From contig JADJVW010000010.1 of NCBI GenBank assembly GCA_016710365.1, positions 1 to 64,000 of the forward strand: 64,000 nt of DNA, read 5' to 3'. Source of the stretch: Candidatus Caldilinea saccharophila (lineage in GTDB: Bacteria; Chloroflexota; Anaerolineae; Caldilineales; Caldilineaceae). A program made the position numbers and the translations under genes. The notes under the pieces were generated by a model, which did not search any database, was not told the origin of the DNA, and saw nothing but the letters and a program-made list of their open reading frames with translations. Below, one piece after another: positions 13,640 to 23,077 of the stretch (positions are counted from its first letter, which is position 1; every line of letters begins with the position of its first letter).

Positions 13640-14554
13640 TTACTCGCCTGAATAGTGCACCCAGCGCGAGGAACTGCGAAAAACCAGCAATGTGGCGACC
13701 AGGATGATCAGGAAGAGCACCCACGCCATCCCCGCGGCATACCCCATCTTGAAGAAGCGAAAGGCGTTCTGATAGAGGTAGAGCGAGTAGAAGAGCGTCG
13801 AATCGGCCGGACCGCCGTTGGTCATGATATAAGCCTGCGAGAAAACCTGGAAACCGCCGATCAGCCCGATCACCAGGTTGAACAGGATGACCGGGGTAAT
13901 AATCGGGATCATGACCGAACGGATACGCTGGAACTCGTTGGCGCCATCAAGCTCGGCAGCTTCGAGCAGCTCTTTGGGCACATCCTGCAAGCCGGCCAAA
14001 AAGATGACCACGGCATTGCCGACCGACCAGAGGCTCATCAATACCAACGAAGGCTTCGACCAGCCTGGATCGGTCAGCCACGGAATTGGTGCGATGCCGA
14101 GGTTGCGCACGAGCAGATTCAACACGCCGTACTGAGGGTTGAAGAGCCAGAGCCAGACAATTGATGAAGCCACGATAGGAATGATCACCGGGATATAGTA
14201 GATCGTGCGATAGACGGTCATGCCGCGCACGTTCATGTTCAACAACATAGCGAGGCTCAACGCCAGCACGATCCCGATCAGGTTGGAGAGGACCGTGTAA
14301 TAAAGCGTATTGCCCAGCGCCAACCAGAATAGCCTGTCGCTGGTGAGCATCGAAATATAATTATCCAGCCCAATCCAGCGCGGCGGCTGCAAGACCGAAT
14401 AGGTGGTAAAAGAGAAATAGAAAGAGGCGATGATCGGGATCACGCCAAAACACAGAAAACCGATCAACCAGGGCGAGCAGAAGGCTATGGCCTTCCAAAA
14501 GCGTTTGCGCTGTTTGCGCTGTTCGGCCTGGCGTTGCATTGCGGCTGCGGTCAT
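13640..14554 (-). CDS. Sugar ABC transporter permease (MalF/UgpA type)
   Basis: Integral membrane subunit of a carbohydrate ABC importer (CUT1 type), 304 residues with about six transmembrane helices. It has an N-terminal cytoplasmic basic stretch (RQAEQRKQRKRFWKA), a first helix CSPWLIGFLCFGVIPIIA, and the cytoplasmic EAA loop EAAELDGANEFQRIRSVMIP that contacts the ATPase. It is the second of three importer genes read right to left, 10 bases downstream of the other permease. No ATPase gene is in the cluster, so a shared MsiK/UgpC-type ATPase elsewhere is likely. The family and context do not fix the sugar. Confidence 0.9.
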   Translation of the reverse strand: MTAAAMQRQAEQRKQRKRFWKAIAFCSPWLIGFLCFGVIPIIASFYFSFTTYSVLQPPRWIGLDNYISMLTSDRLFWLALGNTLYYTVLSNLIGIVLALSLAMLLNMNVRGMTVYRTIYYIPVIIPIVASSIVWLWLFNPQYGVLNLLVRNLGIAPIPWLTDPGWSKPSLVLMSLWSVGNAVVIFLAGLQDVPKELLEAAELDGANEFQRIRSVMIPIITPVILFNLVIGLIGGFQVFSQAYIMTNGGPADSTLFYSLYLYQNAFRFFKMGYAAGMAWVLFLIILVATLLVFRSSSRWVHYSGE

Positions 14555-14564
14555 CGTTCTTCTC

Positions 14565-15491
14565 CTAACCCTTCATGCCCGTAAAAGTGATGCCCTGGAT
14601 AAAGGAGCGTTGCGCAAAGAAAAACAGGATGATGACCGGCACGGTAAAGAGCGAGGTGGCAGCCATAATCAAGGAGAAGCGGCTTAACCCGTAGGAGCTT
14701 TGCATCTGCGCCAACCCTAATGAGATCGTGAACCAGCGGGTGTCGTTCAAATAGATGAGCGGCGTCAGAAAATCATTCCAACTGTTCAGGAACTGAAAGA
14801 GCGCCACCACCATAATGGCCGGTTTCGACAACGGCAGGATGATGCTGGTGAGGATGCGCAGCTCGCCCGCACCGTCGATCAGCGCCGCATCGGAGAGTTC
14901 GTTGGGGATGCCGCGGAAGAATTGGCGAAAAAGAAAGATGAAAAATGCATTGCCAAAGAAATGGGGCACGATCAAAGGCAGCAGCGTATTGGTCCAGCCG
15001 ATCCGGCTGAAGATCACGTACAGCGGGATCATGGTCACCTGAAACGGCAGCATGATTGTGCTGATCACAAGCACGAACACCCACTCGCGGCCCGGCCATT
15101 CCATGCGCGCAAACGCGTAGGCCGGCAGTACGGACGAAATTACTACGCCGATCACCGACAGCAGCGTGACGATCAGCGTGTTGATCAGATAGGTTCCAAA
15201 CGGCACAAAGAAGAACGCGTCGATGAAGTTGCCCCACATGACCGGACTAGGAATCCAACTCGGCGGATAGCTCAACACCTGCTTGTCAGTTTTCAGCGCT
15301 GTGCTCAACATCCAGATGAGGGGGAAGATAAAAAAGAGTCCAAAAAAGATCAAGGCGCCGTGTTTCAACAAGCTTGTGGTCAGCCGACGTGCCGTCACTT
15401 GATTGCTGCGCGTCTTGGGCTTGGGAGAAGTTGCTAAGGCCGGCTGCGCAACCGTGGACGCTGACAGCGGCTTATTACTGGAGTTGGTCAA
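14565..15491 (-). CDS. Sugar ABC transporter permease (MalG/UgpE type)
   Basis: Second membrane subunit of the CUT1 importer, 308 residues. An N-terminal hydrophilic leader (about 35 residues, LKHGALIFFGLFFIFPLIWML starting the first helix) is followed by about six helices. The EAA-like loop is DAALIDGAGELRILTSIILP. The C-terminus FIQGITFTGMKG is typical of MalG homologues, which end in a GxxxGAVKG-like stretch. The start codon is ATG 15491, in a TTGACCAACTCC context. It lies between the binding-protein gene (240 bases upstream, separated by an inverted repeat) and the MalF-type gene. Confidence 0.9.
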   Translation of the reverse strand: MTNSSNKPLSASTVAQPALATSPKPKTRSNQVTARRLTTSLLKHGALIFFGLFFIFPLIWMLSTALKTDKQVLSYPPSWIPSPVMWGNFIDAFFFVPFGTYLINTLIVTLLSVIGVVISSVLPAYAFARMEWPGREWVFVLVISTIMLPFQVTMIPLYVIFSRIGWTNTLLPLIVPHFFGNAFFIFLFRQFFRGIPNELSDAALIDGAGELRILTSIILPLSKPAIMVVALFQFLNSWNDFLTPLIYLNDTRWFTISLGLAQMQSSYGLSRFSLIMAATSLFTVPVIILFFFAQRSFIQGITFTGMKG

Positions 15492-15532
15492 GGGAACTCG
15501 CCTTTCTGGGAGGCTGGTTGAAAAAGGGCATT

Positions 15533-15645
15533 TTTGACGCGAAGGCGCGAGATAGCAGAGGGTCGCAGAGGAAAAGCAAAGATATCTCTGCAGGTATTCC
15601 GCTGCGTTTTCTCTGCATCGCTGCGCCTCCGCGTCAAAGTAGAAG
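15533..15645. repeat. Dispersed inverted-repeat element (GACGCAGAGG family), complete pair
   Basis: The left arm, starting GACGCGAAGGCGCGAGA and including CAGAGGAAAA, and the right arm, including TTTTCTCTG and TGCGCCTCCGCGTC, form an imperfect inverted repeat of about 110 bp between the binding-protein and permease genes. Related arms occur at 6458, 11369, 58645, 61839 and 62005. The transcript of the ABC operon must read through it, so it could form a large hairpin that lowers permease expression relative to binding protein. Confidence 0.65.
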
Positions 15646-15668
15646 GTTTTTCAAACAGCTTCTAACTG

Positions 15669-15705
15669 AGATGAGGTTGGTTCGAGAGATCGGTTCTCGA
15701 ACCAA
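15669..15705. repeat. Short palindrome GGTTGGTTCGAGA/TCTCGAACCAACC
   Basis: A perfect inverted repeat (GGTTGGTTCGAGA, six-base loop, TCTCGAACCAACC) just downstream of the binding-protein stop at 15732. It probably stabilises the upstream mRNA end or attenuates read-through into the permeases. No T-run follows. Confidence 0.5.
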
Positions 15706-15731
15706 CCCAGATAGGCCAGAAACCAAACAAA

Positions 15732-17120
15732 TCAACCCTGCTGAGCAAAGAATTTGTCCAGTTCAGACTGAACGTCGGCGGTCACTTCGTCCATCAGTTG
15801 CTGCGGCGTCCCATCGAGCAGGCGCACCTTGTCGCGTGCAGAGGAAAGACGATCCTGATAGAAGGTGCCAACCGGCATCTTGGGCGGCAACAGCACACGG
15901 TCGCCCTTGAGGAACATGTCGACCATTTCGGGGAAGCCCGGATACGCGGCCAGCATCTTCTGGAAGGGTTCGTAGTCCAGCATCTTGGTGGTGACCGGCA
16001 CATTGATCGGCCGTTCTCCCCAGGTCAGCACGGTGAAGTAATCTTCCAGCGTGCCGCCCAGCCCACCTGTGTACTTGACAAACTGCCAGGCTTCAGCCGG
16101 CGCCTTCGTGCCTTTGGGCACCACAGTAAAGTCGCCATAGCTGTAAGTGGTCACTTCTTTCGTGCCGCCGGGTTGCGGTGCATGTGTAATTCCATAGCGG
16201 AATCCATCCTCGGCATATTTGGCAAAGTCACCCAGTTTCCAGGCGCCGCCCACTTCATGGATGGCAATGCGCCCCGAAATAAAGGGATCGAGCACGCCGG
16301 CGCGTTCGCTTGCCAGACCCTGCTGGAAAGCCTGCACCTTGGTTACATCGTACTTCTGTGAATACGAAGCCATCCAGTCGAACATGCTGACGATGTTCGG
16401 GTCGTTCGCTGTGACTTTGCGATTTGCCTCATCGTAGAAAGAGCCATCAAAGGGGGCGGCCCACATCCAATGATCGGTCGGCATGTGCCCCATGCGCGTG
16501 ATGAGGCCATCCTCTTCCAGGATCAGCTTTTCCGCCATTTCGTCAAGCTCTTCCAGCGATGCCGGCGGCTTCTCTGGGTCGAGCCCGGCTTCTTCAAAGA
16601 TGGTCTTGTTCCAACCCAGGCACGAAGTCTGCTGCCAGTAGGAAAGTCCCCAGAGTTTGCCGTTGTAGCTGCCCATATCCATGATGGAAGGATGGAACCA
16701 ATCTTTGGCCGCGGCCAAGTCTTCACCGCTGCCAAAGTCATCGAGCGCCAGAACAGCGCCCTGTTCCACCAGGCTGGGAATATTGATCGCCGAGTAGACC
16801 GTGATCATGTCCGGCGGGTTGCCAGCCGCCACCGAGCTCAGCAGCTTTGTCATCAATTCAGCGCCTGGCACGACATTCTGTTCTGCTTTGAGTTCGGGAT
16901 TCTTGCTGTTGAAGCTGTCGCAGACAAACTGCGTCATTTCCTCCCACTGTTCGGTCCACGCGTGCCAGTACATGAGGGAAATTGGCGCTTGACTGCCGCC
17001 CGCTGCCTGTTGCCCGGCGGGCGCAGCCGCGGGTGCACAGGCCACCAGCGCCAGCCCAGCGGCGCCAATCGCGGCGCCCTTCAAGAAATCACGCCGAGAT
17101 AATCCATCCATTCTGTTCAT
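15732..17120 (-). CDS. Extracellular sugar-binding lipoprotein of an ABC transporter
   Basis: Family 1 extracellular solute-binding protein, 462 residues, starting at ATG 17120. The N-terminus combines a twin-arginine motif LSRRDFLKGAAIG with a lipobox LALVACAPAA, so it is probably Tat-exported and lipid-anchored at the Cys near residue 28. A Gln/Ala/Gly-rich linker follows, then the binding fold starting ISLMYWHAWTEQWEEMTQF, which is characteristic of sugar binders. A conserved GRIAIHEVGGAWKLGDF lies in the middle. It is the first gene of an importer operon read right to left, ahead of two permeases and the UroD-like gene. The many Trp residues are typical of carbohydrate contacts. Confidence 0.9.
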   Translation of the reverse strand: MNRMDGLSRRDFLKGAAIGAAGLALVACAPAAAPAGQQAAGGSQAPISLMYWHAWTEQWEEMTQFVCDSFNSKNPELKAEQNVVPGAELMTKLLSSVAAGNPPDMITVYSAINIPSLVEQGAVLALDDFGSGEDLAAAKDWFHPSIMDMGSYNGKLWGLSYWQQTSCLGWNKTIFEEAGLDPEKPPASLEELDEMAEKLILEEDGLITRMGHMPTDHWMWAAPFDGSFYDEANRKVTANDPNIVSMFDWMASYSQKYDVTKVQAFQQGLASERAGVLDPFISGRIAIHEVGGAWKLGDFAKYAEDGFRYGITHAPQPGGTKEVTTYSYGDFTVVPKGTKAPAEAWQFVKYTGGLGGTLEDYFTVLTWGERPINVPVTTKMLDYEPFQKMLAAYPGFPEMVDMFLKGDRVLLPPKMPVGTFYQDRLSSARDKVRLLDGTPQQLMDEVTADVQSELDKFFAQQG

Positions 17121-17578
17121 AAATCTTTCTCCTGATCTTTAGAACCTGCTTGGACATTGATAAACGAAGTAAAAAGAATCTGTTTCGGTAAAAGTCACCT
17201 TTGACCGATGACCGCACATGACTATGCGCGGCGCCACTCGAACTTATGAGCCCGGGCGTCACGTTCAGAATGCTGTCATACCGCTTTAAGGCGGCTTATT
17301 ATCTATCCGAAATTTGCTGCGGAGGGGAAACGTCCAGAGGAATGCCACAGGACCCACAATCCATTTCAGGATGAGATGTCATTGCCCTCTTGATGGCTGT
17401 AACTCTGTAGTAAGAATCGCTCGACGCAAAAGCATCAGCGCGCACGATGCAGATTATCTGGCTGGATGGGGTCATTATAGCCAGTTGCAATTTATCTGTC
17501 AAAACATCATCCTGGGCGGCTGCCGCCCAGGATGATGTCACCGCGTCTTTAGATATCTGTAAGTGAGGGACTTATACT
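17121..17578. other. 458-base gap, mostly featureless apart from a terminator
   Basis: This gap separates the importer operon from the acyl-CoA dehydrogenase operon; both are on the minus strand. It should contain the importer promoter, but no convincing -35/-10 pair was found. A short inverted repeat TAAGGCGGCTTA occurs at 17287-17298. The only strong element is the hairpin at 17504-17538. Confidence 0.4.
17504..17538 (-). terminator. Rho-independent terminator after the acyl-CoA dehydrogenases
   Basis: A perfect 17-base inverted repeat (ACATCATCCTGGGCGGC and its complement around a single T) is followed on the minus strand by TTTTGACAG. It lies 40 bases downstream of the last acyl-CoA dehydrogenase stop. 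Confidence 0.75.
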
Positions 17579-18892
<1,314 letters not shown>

Positions 18893-18950
18893 GGTTTATT
18901 TCCTTTTCACGCATATAGCGCGATTTCGCCAGTCGCGCTACGGGTTTGCC

Positions 18951-20042
18951 TTATGCCACCACCGCGCCGTCCATCGTCACAAAGCCGCGGCCATTGCGCA
19001 GCCACAGCTCGACGGGATGTTCGCGGATGTATCCATGCCCGCCCAGCACCTGCACGGCGCCATCGGTCACGTCAAGCACCATCTTGTCGGCGTAGATTTT
19101 GGCAAGCAAGGCAGCCTTGGCGGCGTCTTCACCGGCATCGAATTTATAGGCGGCTTCCCACACCATCAGGCGCGTCCCTTCGATCTCGATGCGCATATTG
19201 GCGAGCATGAAAGCAATGCTCTGGCGGTGGGCGATCGGCTCGCCAAAGGCCACACGATCCTTGGCGTAGGCGACGGCATATTCATAGGCCGCGCGCGCCA
19301 TGCCGACCGCCAGCGCCGCCAGCGTAATGCGGCTGAGCGTCAGCAACTTCTGAATGCGAATGCCTTTGAGACCGCCCAGGCGATTGGCTTTGGGCACAGC
19401 GACGTTCTCGAACTCAACTTCGTACATCTCCAGCGCCTGCACACCCATCAGCTTGACGCGCTTGCCGATCTTGATGCCGGGCGTATCGCCGGGCACAATA
19501 TAGGCCTGCGTGACGCCGCCTTCCTGGGCATAGACCAGGAAAAATTCAGCCTGCTTCGCCAGGGGCACGTAGGTCTTCTTGCCGTTGATGACAAAGCCGT
19601 CGCCCTCTTTGACGGCAGTCGTGCGGAGCTCAGCCGGGTCAAACTGCACCACCGGCTCGACCAGCGCTGCCGTGGCCCTGGGGAATGAGTCGTTGCAGAA
19701 GAGCGCGAGGTATTGCTCCTTTTGCTTATCGTTGCCAAACTGGGCGATCGGGATGGCAAACAGATTGGGCGTCAACAAGTGGAGGCTGATGCCCAAGTCG
19801 CCCCACGCCATTTCTTCCAAATAAAGAGCGCTGGTCAACGCCGAGTATTCGCCGTACCCGCCATACTGGGCGTCGATGAAGCCGGGAAGCAGCCCCAACT
19901 CCCAGCCCATTTGCACAACCTTGTCGGGCACTTGTTTGGATTCTTCAGCCTCGCGGTAGACTGCACGCAGATTCTTCTCGGCGTATCTGCGCACTGTGTC
20001 CACCAACATCTTTTGTTCAGATGTCATGTCAAACGAGTACAT
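18951..20042 (-). CDS. Acyl-CoA dehydrogenase
   Basis: Second acyl-CoA dehydrogenase, 363 residues, first gene of the pair, starting at ATG 20042 (MYSFDMTSEQKMLVDTVRRY). It has the N-terminal helical domain with PGFIDAQYGGYGEYSALTS, the middle beta domain with DGFVINGKKTYVPLA, and the C-terminal helical domain with QVLGGHGYIREHPVELWLRN. It ends soon after GFVTMDGAVVA. The TEPxxGSD flavin motif is replaced by ALVEPVVQFDPAE, and the YEG catalytic Glu segment is absent. It may therefore be an inactive or unusual subunit forming a heteromer with the downstream paralogue, as in FadE heteromeric pairs of Actinobacteria. That is an inference. Confidence 0.85.
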   Translation of the reverse strand: MYSFDMTSEQKMLVDTVRRYAEKNLRAVYREAEESKQVPDKVVQMGWELGLLPGFIDAQYGGYGEYSALTSALYLEEMAWGDLGISLHLLTPNLFAIPIAQFGNDKQKEQYLALFCNDSFPRATAALVEPVVQFDPAELRTTAVKEGDGFVINGKKTYVPLAKQAEFFLVYAQEGGVTQAYIVPGDTPGIKIGKRVKLMGVQALEMYEVEFENVAVPKANRLGGLKGIRIQKLLTLSRITLAALAVGMARAAYEYAVAYAKDRVAFGEPIAHRQSIAFMLANMRIEIEGTRLMVWEAAYKFDAGEDAAKAALLAKIYADKMVLDVTDGAVQVLGGHGYIREHPVELWLRNGRGFVTMDGAVVA

Positions 20043-20299
20043 AGCTGCTCCGTTTCAAAAAAACTAGGCGAGACGCAGGGAAGGTTTTGCAGACGTTCCC
20101 CGGCCATTTCCGCCACACTTGCCACAGATCAAATAGGGATAGCACCTGTAGCCTATGGTCAACATGTTGCGCGACGGTTGTGGCAAGGTTGAAAAATGTT
20201 GATCGAGAGAAGGCTATTGCGCGATTGGGGATGATGGCAGGAACAGCAATGATCCCTCTCCATTCCTCTGTTTAATTTCAGTCTTCCAGCGCTGTGCAG

Positions 20300-20305
20300 T
20301 ACAAT
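20300..20305 (+). promoter_or_regulatory. -10 box TACAAT for the exopolysaccharide cluster
   Basis: TACAAT at 20300-20305 is seven bases before ATG 20313. Together with no visible ribosome-binding site this points to a near-leaderless transcript. The 270-base gap before it, divergent from the acyl-CoA dehydrogenase genes, holds no other feature I can support. Confidence 0.4.
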
Positions 20306-20312
20306 CGGGCCA

Positions 20313-21460
20313 ATGGTCGATCGATCCGTTACAACCTCAACAACAGCGTCACCCGTGGGCGCATCGCGCGTGGCGCTTGTCCACGACTGGCTCAACCAGA
20401 TGGGCGGCGCCGAAAACGTGCTCGAAGAGTTGGCACGCCTCTTTCCGTGCGCACCTGTCTATACCAGCATATACGACCGCCAAGCAATGCCGGACGCATA
20501 TCGGGGCTGGGACATTCGCACAACCTTTATGCAGCGGCTGCCCGGCGTCACCCGGCGCCACCAGAACTACCTTCCCCTTTATCCGCTCGCCTTTGGGCGC
20601 ATTGACCTCAGCGACTACGATCTGGTCCTGAGCAACAAGAGCGGCTTCTGCCACGGTGTGCGCACCAGTAGGCATGACCGTAAAGCGCTGCACGTTTGCT
20701 ATTGTCTGACGCCGACGCGCTTTCTTTGGCTCTTTGATCAATACCGCGCGCGCGAGCGCATCAGCGCAGCAACAGGCGCGTTGCTCCAACCGCTGCTGAC
20801 ACAGTTGCGGCGATGGGACTATGCCGCCGCGCAGCGCGTCGACCATTTTATCGCGATCAGCAGCGAGATTCAGCGGCGCATTCACGACATCTACCAGCGC
20901 GAGAGCGTCGTCATTCATCCGCCGGTGGACACCGGCTATTTCCGCCCCGCCCAACACAGCGCCAACAGTGACTACTATCTGATCGTCAGCCGGTTGATTC
21001 CTTACAAACGCATCGACCTGGCCGTGCAAGCTTTTGGCCATCTGCCGCAAGCAAAGCTGATCGTCGTCGGTGATGGCCGTGATCGCGCCGAACTGGAGGC
21101 GCAGGCGACGCCCAATGTCACCTTTGTCGGGCGTCAGCCGCGCGCACGTGTGCGGGAACTGCTGCAAGGTTGCAAGGCGTTCCTCTTTCCCGGGTTGGAG
21201 GATTTCGGCATCGCGCCCGTCGAGGCGTTGAGCGCGGGGCGACCGGTCATCGCCTTTGCCGGCGGCGGCGCACTTGATACGGTGGAGCCGGGCGTCACGG
21301 GCGAGTTGTTTGCGGCGCAGACTGTGGAAAGCTTGCTGGCTGTTTTGCAGGCGTTCGATGTGCAGATCTATCGGCCTGACGCTTGCCGAGCGCAAGCGGA
21401 ACGTTTCAGTACAGAGACGTTCCGGCGCAAGCGCTGACCTACCTGAACGGCGTCTTATAG
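20313..21460 (+). CDS. Family 4 glycosyltransferase
   Basis: GT-B fold glycosyltransferase, about 380 residues, probably cytoplasmic and using a nucleotide sugar to extend an exopolysaccharide. The N-terminal domain has the acceptor-side motif VALVHDWLNQMGGAENVLEEL. The C-terminal GT4 domain has the usual SRLIPYKRIDLAVQAF and, near the sugar-nucleotide site, FPGLEDFGIAPVEALSAGRPVIAF. The annotated frame stops at 21437 after FRRKR. A one-base gap near 21428 would let it continue ALTYLNGVL to a TAG at 21458, a more natural ending. It is the first gene of the polysaccharide cluster. Confidence 0.85.
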
Positions 21461-21466
21461 TATAAT
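21461..21466 (+). promoter_or_regulatory. -10 box TATAAT before the Wzz-like genes
   Basis: A consensus TATAAT lies 78 bases upstream of ATG 21545, just after the glycosyltransferase stop. No good -35 is visible at 16-18 bases, so this is tentative. Confidence 0.35.
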
Positions 21467-21544
21467 GGTCAGGCATGAAGGTGGTAGGCGAGTGTGACTG
21501 GACATGACTTGTGGTGATGAGTGTTGAGAATCTGATCACAGCTT

Positions 21545-22237
21545 ATGGAATTACGTGAGTATTGGGCGATTTTGCGGCGGCGCTGGTGGTTGCCGGTAGT
21601 GTTGGCGTTGCTGGCAGGTGGCTTGAGCCTCGCTCAATTGCAGCCGTGGCAGCCCAAACCCCCAACCTTCAGTGCGACAATGCGCATGTTGGTCGGCGTG
21701 TTGCCGGCCGCCGAGCAGGACATCACGGCCTACGATCCACGCTATTATGCCTGGCTGACCAGCGAGTATCTGGTGGACGACTTCACCGAAGTTGTGCGCA
21801 GCCAGCTCTTTGCCGCAAATGTCAGCCAGCGGCTGAGCGCGCAGAATATCACCGTGCCCGCGGGCGTGATTCAGGCCAGCGCAGCCACCGGCAAGCTCCA
21901 TCGCATCATCACGCTCACCTTTACCTGGAGCGATCCCGCGCAACTGGAAGCGATTGCCCAGGCCGCGGCCGATGAGCTGATGCAGAATACGACCTTCTAT
22001 TTTCAGCAGCTTGGCACAGATAACGCCGGCGTCACGCTGATCGACGGCCCCTCGATCGGCGCGGTCGGCGGCGGCGTGCGCGAGCAGGTCGAATTGCCAC
22101 TGCGCATCCTGCTGGCCTTTCTGGTGGGCGTCGGGTTGGTCTTTTTGCTCTATTATCTGGATGATTCGGTGCGCAACGAGCACGAGCTGGACGCGATGGG
22201 GATACAAGTGATCGGCGTCATTCCCAAAGAGAAGTGA
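21545..22237 (+). CDS. Wzz-type polysaccharide chain-length determinant / co-polymerase
   Basis: This is a 230-residue inner-membrane protein of the polysaccharide co-polymerase family. The N-terminus MELREYWAILRRRWWLPVVLALLAGG carries the first transmembrane helix, preceded by the typical EYW-RRRWW motif. A periplasmic or extracellular coiled region follows, then a second helix LPLRILLAFLVGVGLVFLLYYLDDSV and a short cytoplasmic tail ending GVIPKEK. It pairs with the next gene, which has the same topology, and with the BY-kinase-like protein at 25642. These proteins set the chain length of exported polysaccharide. Confidence 0.8.
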   Translation: MELREYWAILRRRWWLPVVLALLAGGLSLAQLQPWQPKPPTFSATMRMLVGVLPAAEQDITAYDPRYYAWLTSEYLVDDFTEVVRSQLFAANVSQRLSAQNITVPAGVIQASAATGKLHRIITLTFTWSDPAQLEAIAQAAADELMQNTTFYFQQLGTDNAGVTLIDGPSIGAVGGGVREQVELPLRILLAFLVGVGLVFLLYYLDDSVRNEHELDAMGIQVIGVIPKEK

Positions 22238-22347
22238 AAGATAGGCTGATTTTGCTCCCGGACGTTTGGCGCAACTCGGCGCACTGCGCACAAAGAGTTG
22301 CAGCAACTGGAGCTTAATCAGCGATTGACACGGAATCGAGGTGTTGT

Positions 22348-23061
22348 GTGACTTTACAAGAATATTGGCGGATTATCCGCAAGCGCGGTTGGATTGTGGT
22401 AGTGGCGGTCGTGTTAGGGGCGGCGGCGGCCTTTGGCATCAGCTCGGTGCAGAAGGAGCTCTACCAGGCAGTCGTCGAGGTCAGCACCGTGCCGGCTCGC
22501 CCGGATTGGGGGCTGGGCAACACTGCTAAAGACCTGATGCGCAACTTTACGGCCAATCTCAAGACGCCCGAAGTCGCTGCACGTGTGATTGCCCGTCAAC
22601 AGTTGGATATGAACCCCTACGATCTGTTGGCGAACACGCAGATCGAGCCGGATTCCAGCACGTTTACCATCAAAATGCAGGTGCGCAACGCTGACGGTGA
22701 GGTGGCGAAATTGGCGGCGCTGGGCTTTGCGGACGAGTTTCTCGAAGAGCGCACGGCCTACTATGCTCAACTCGACAAAAGCGACCGCATCGAAGTAAAG
22801 TTGCGCAGCCGAGATATTGGCTACAGCCAGGTGCAGCCCAAACCGTTGCTCAACGCGGTGGCCGGCGCCGTGCTCGGCCTGCTGCTTGGCCTGGGCCTGG
22901 TGCTGCTGTTGACATGGGTGGAGGCTGACCTGTTGCGGACGCCTGCTGCTATCGAGCGCTCGCTGGGCTTGCCTGTGCTTGGCGCCATCCCACGTAGCAG
23001 CCGCGAAGTCGCCCAGCCTGAAGTGCAGCCGGGTGGCGTCGGCGCGCCGAAGACAGCGTGA
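22348..23061 (+). CDS. Second Wzz-type chain-length determinant protein
   Basis: This is a 237-residue protein starting at GTG 22348 (MTLQEYWRIIRKRGW). Two transmembrane segments (WIVVVAVVLGAAAAFGI near residue 16 and the run AVAGAVLGLLLGLGLVLLL near 172) flank an extracytoplasmic domain with VEVSTVPARPDWGLGNTA. The C-terminus has the Pro-containing ERSLGLPVLGAIPR motif that precedes the kinase region in Wzz-BY-kinase fusions, then a short Gln/Pro-rich tail. It is a paralogue of the preceding gene; the 110-base gap between them holds no clear element. Together they probably form the membrane part of a Wzy-dependent export system. Confidence 0.8.
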   Translation: MTLQEYWRIIRKRGWIVVVAVVLGAAAAFGISSVQKELYQAVVEVSTVPARPDWGLGNTAKDLMRNFTANLKTPEVAARVIARQQLDMNPYDLLANTQIEPDSSTFTIKMQVRNADGEVAKLAALGFADEFLEERTAYYAQLDKSDRIEVKLRSRDIGYSQVQPKPLLNAVAGAVLGLLLGLGLVLLLTWVEADLLRTPAAIERSLGLPVLGAIPRSSREVAQPEVQPGGVGAPKTA

Positions 23062-23077
23062 CAACGTCTTCAGCCGC

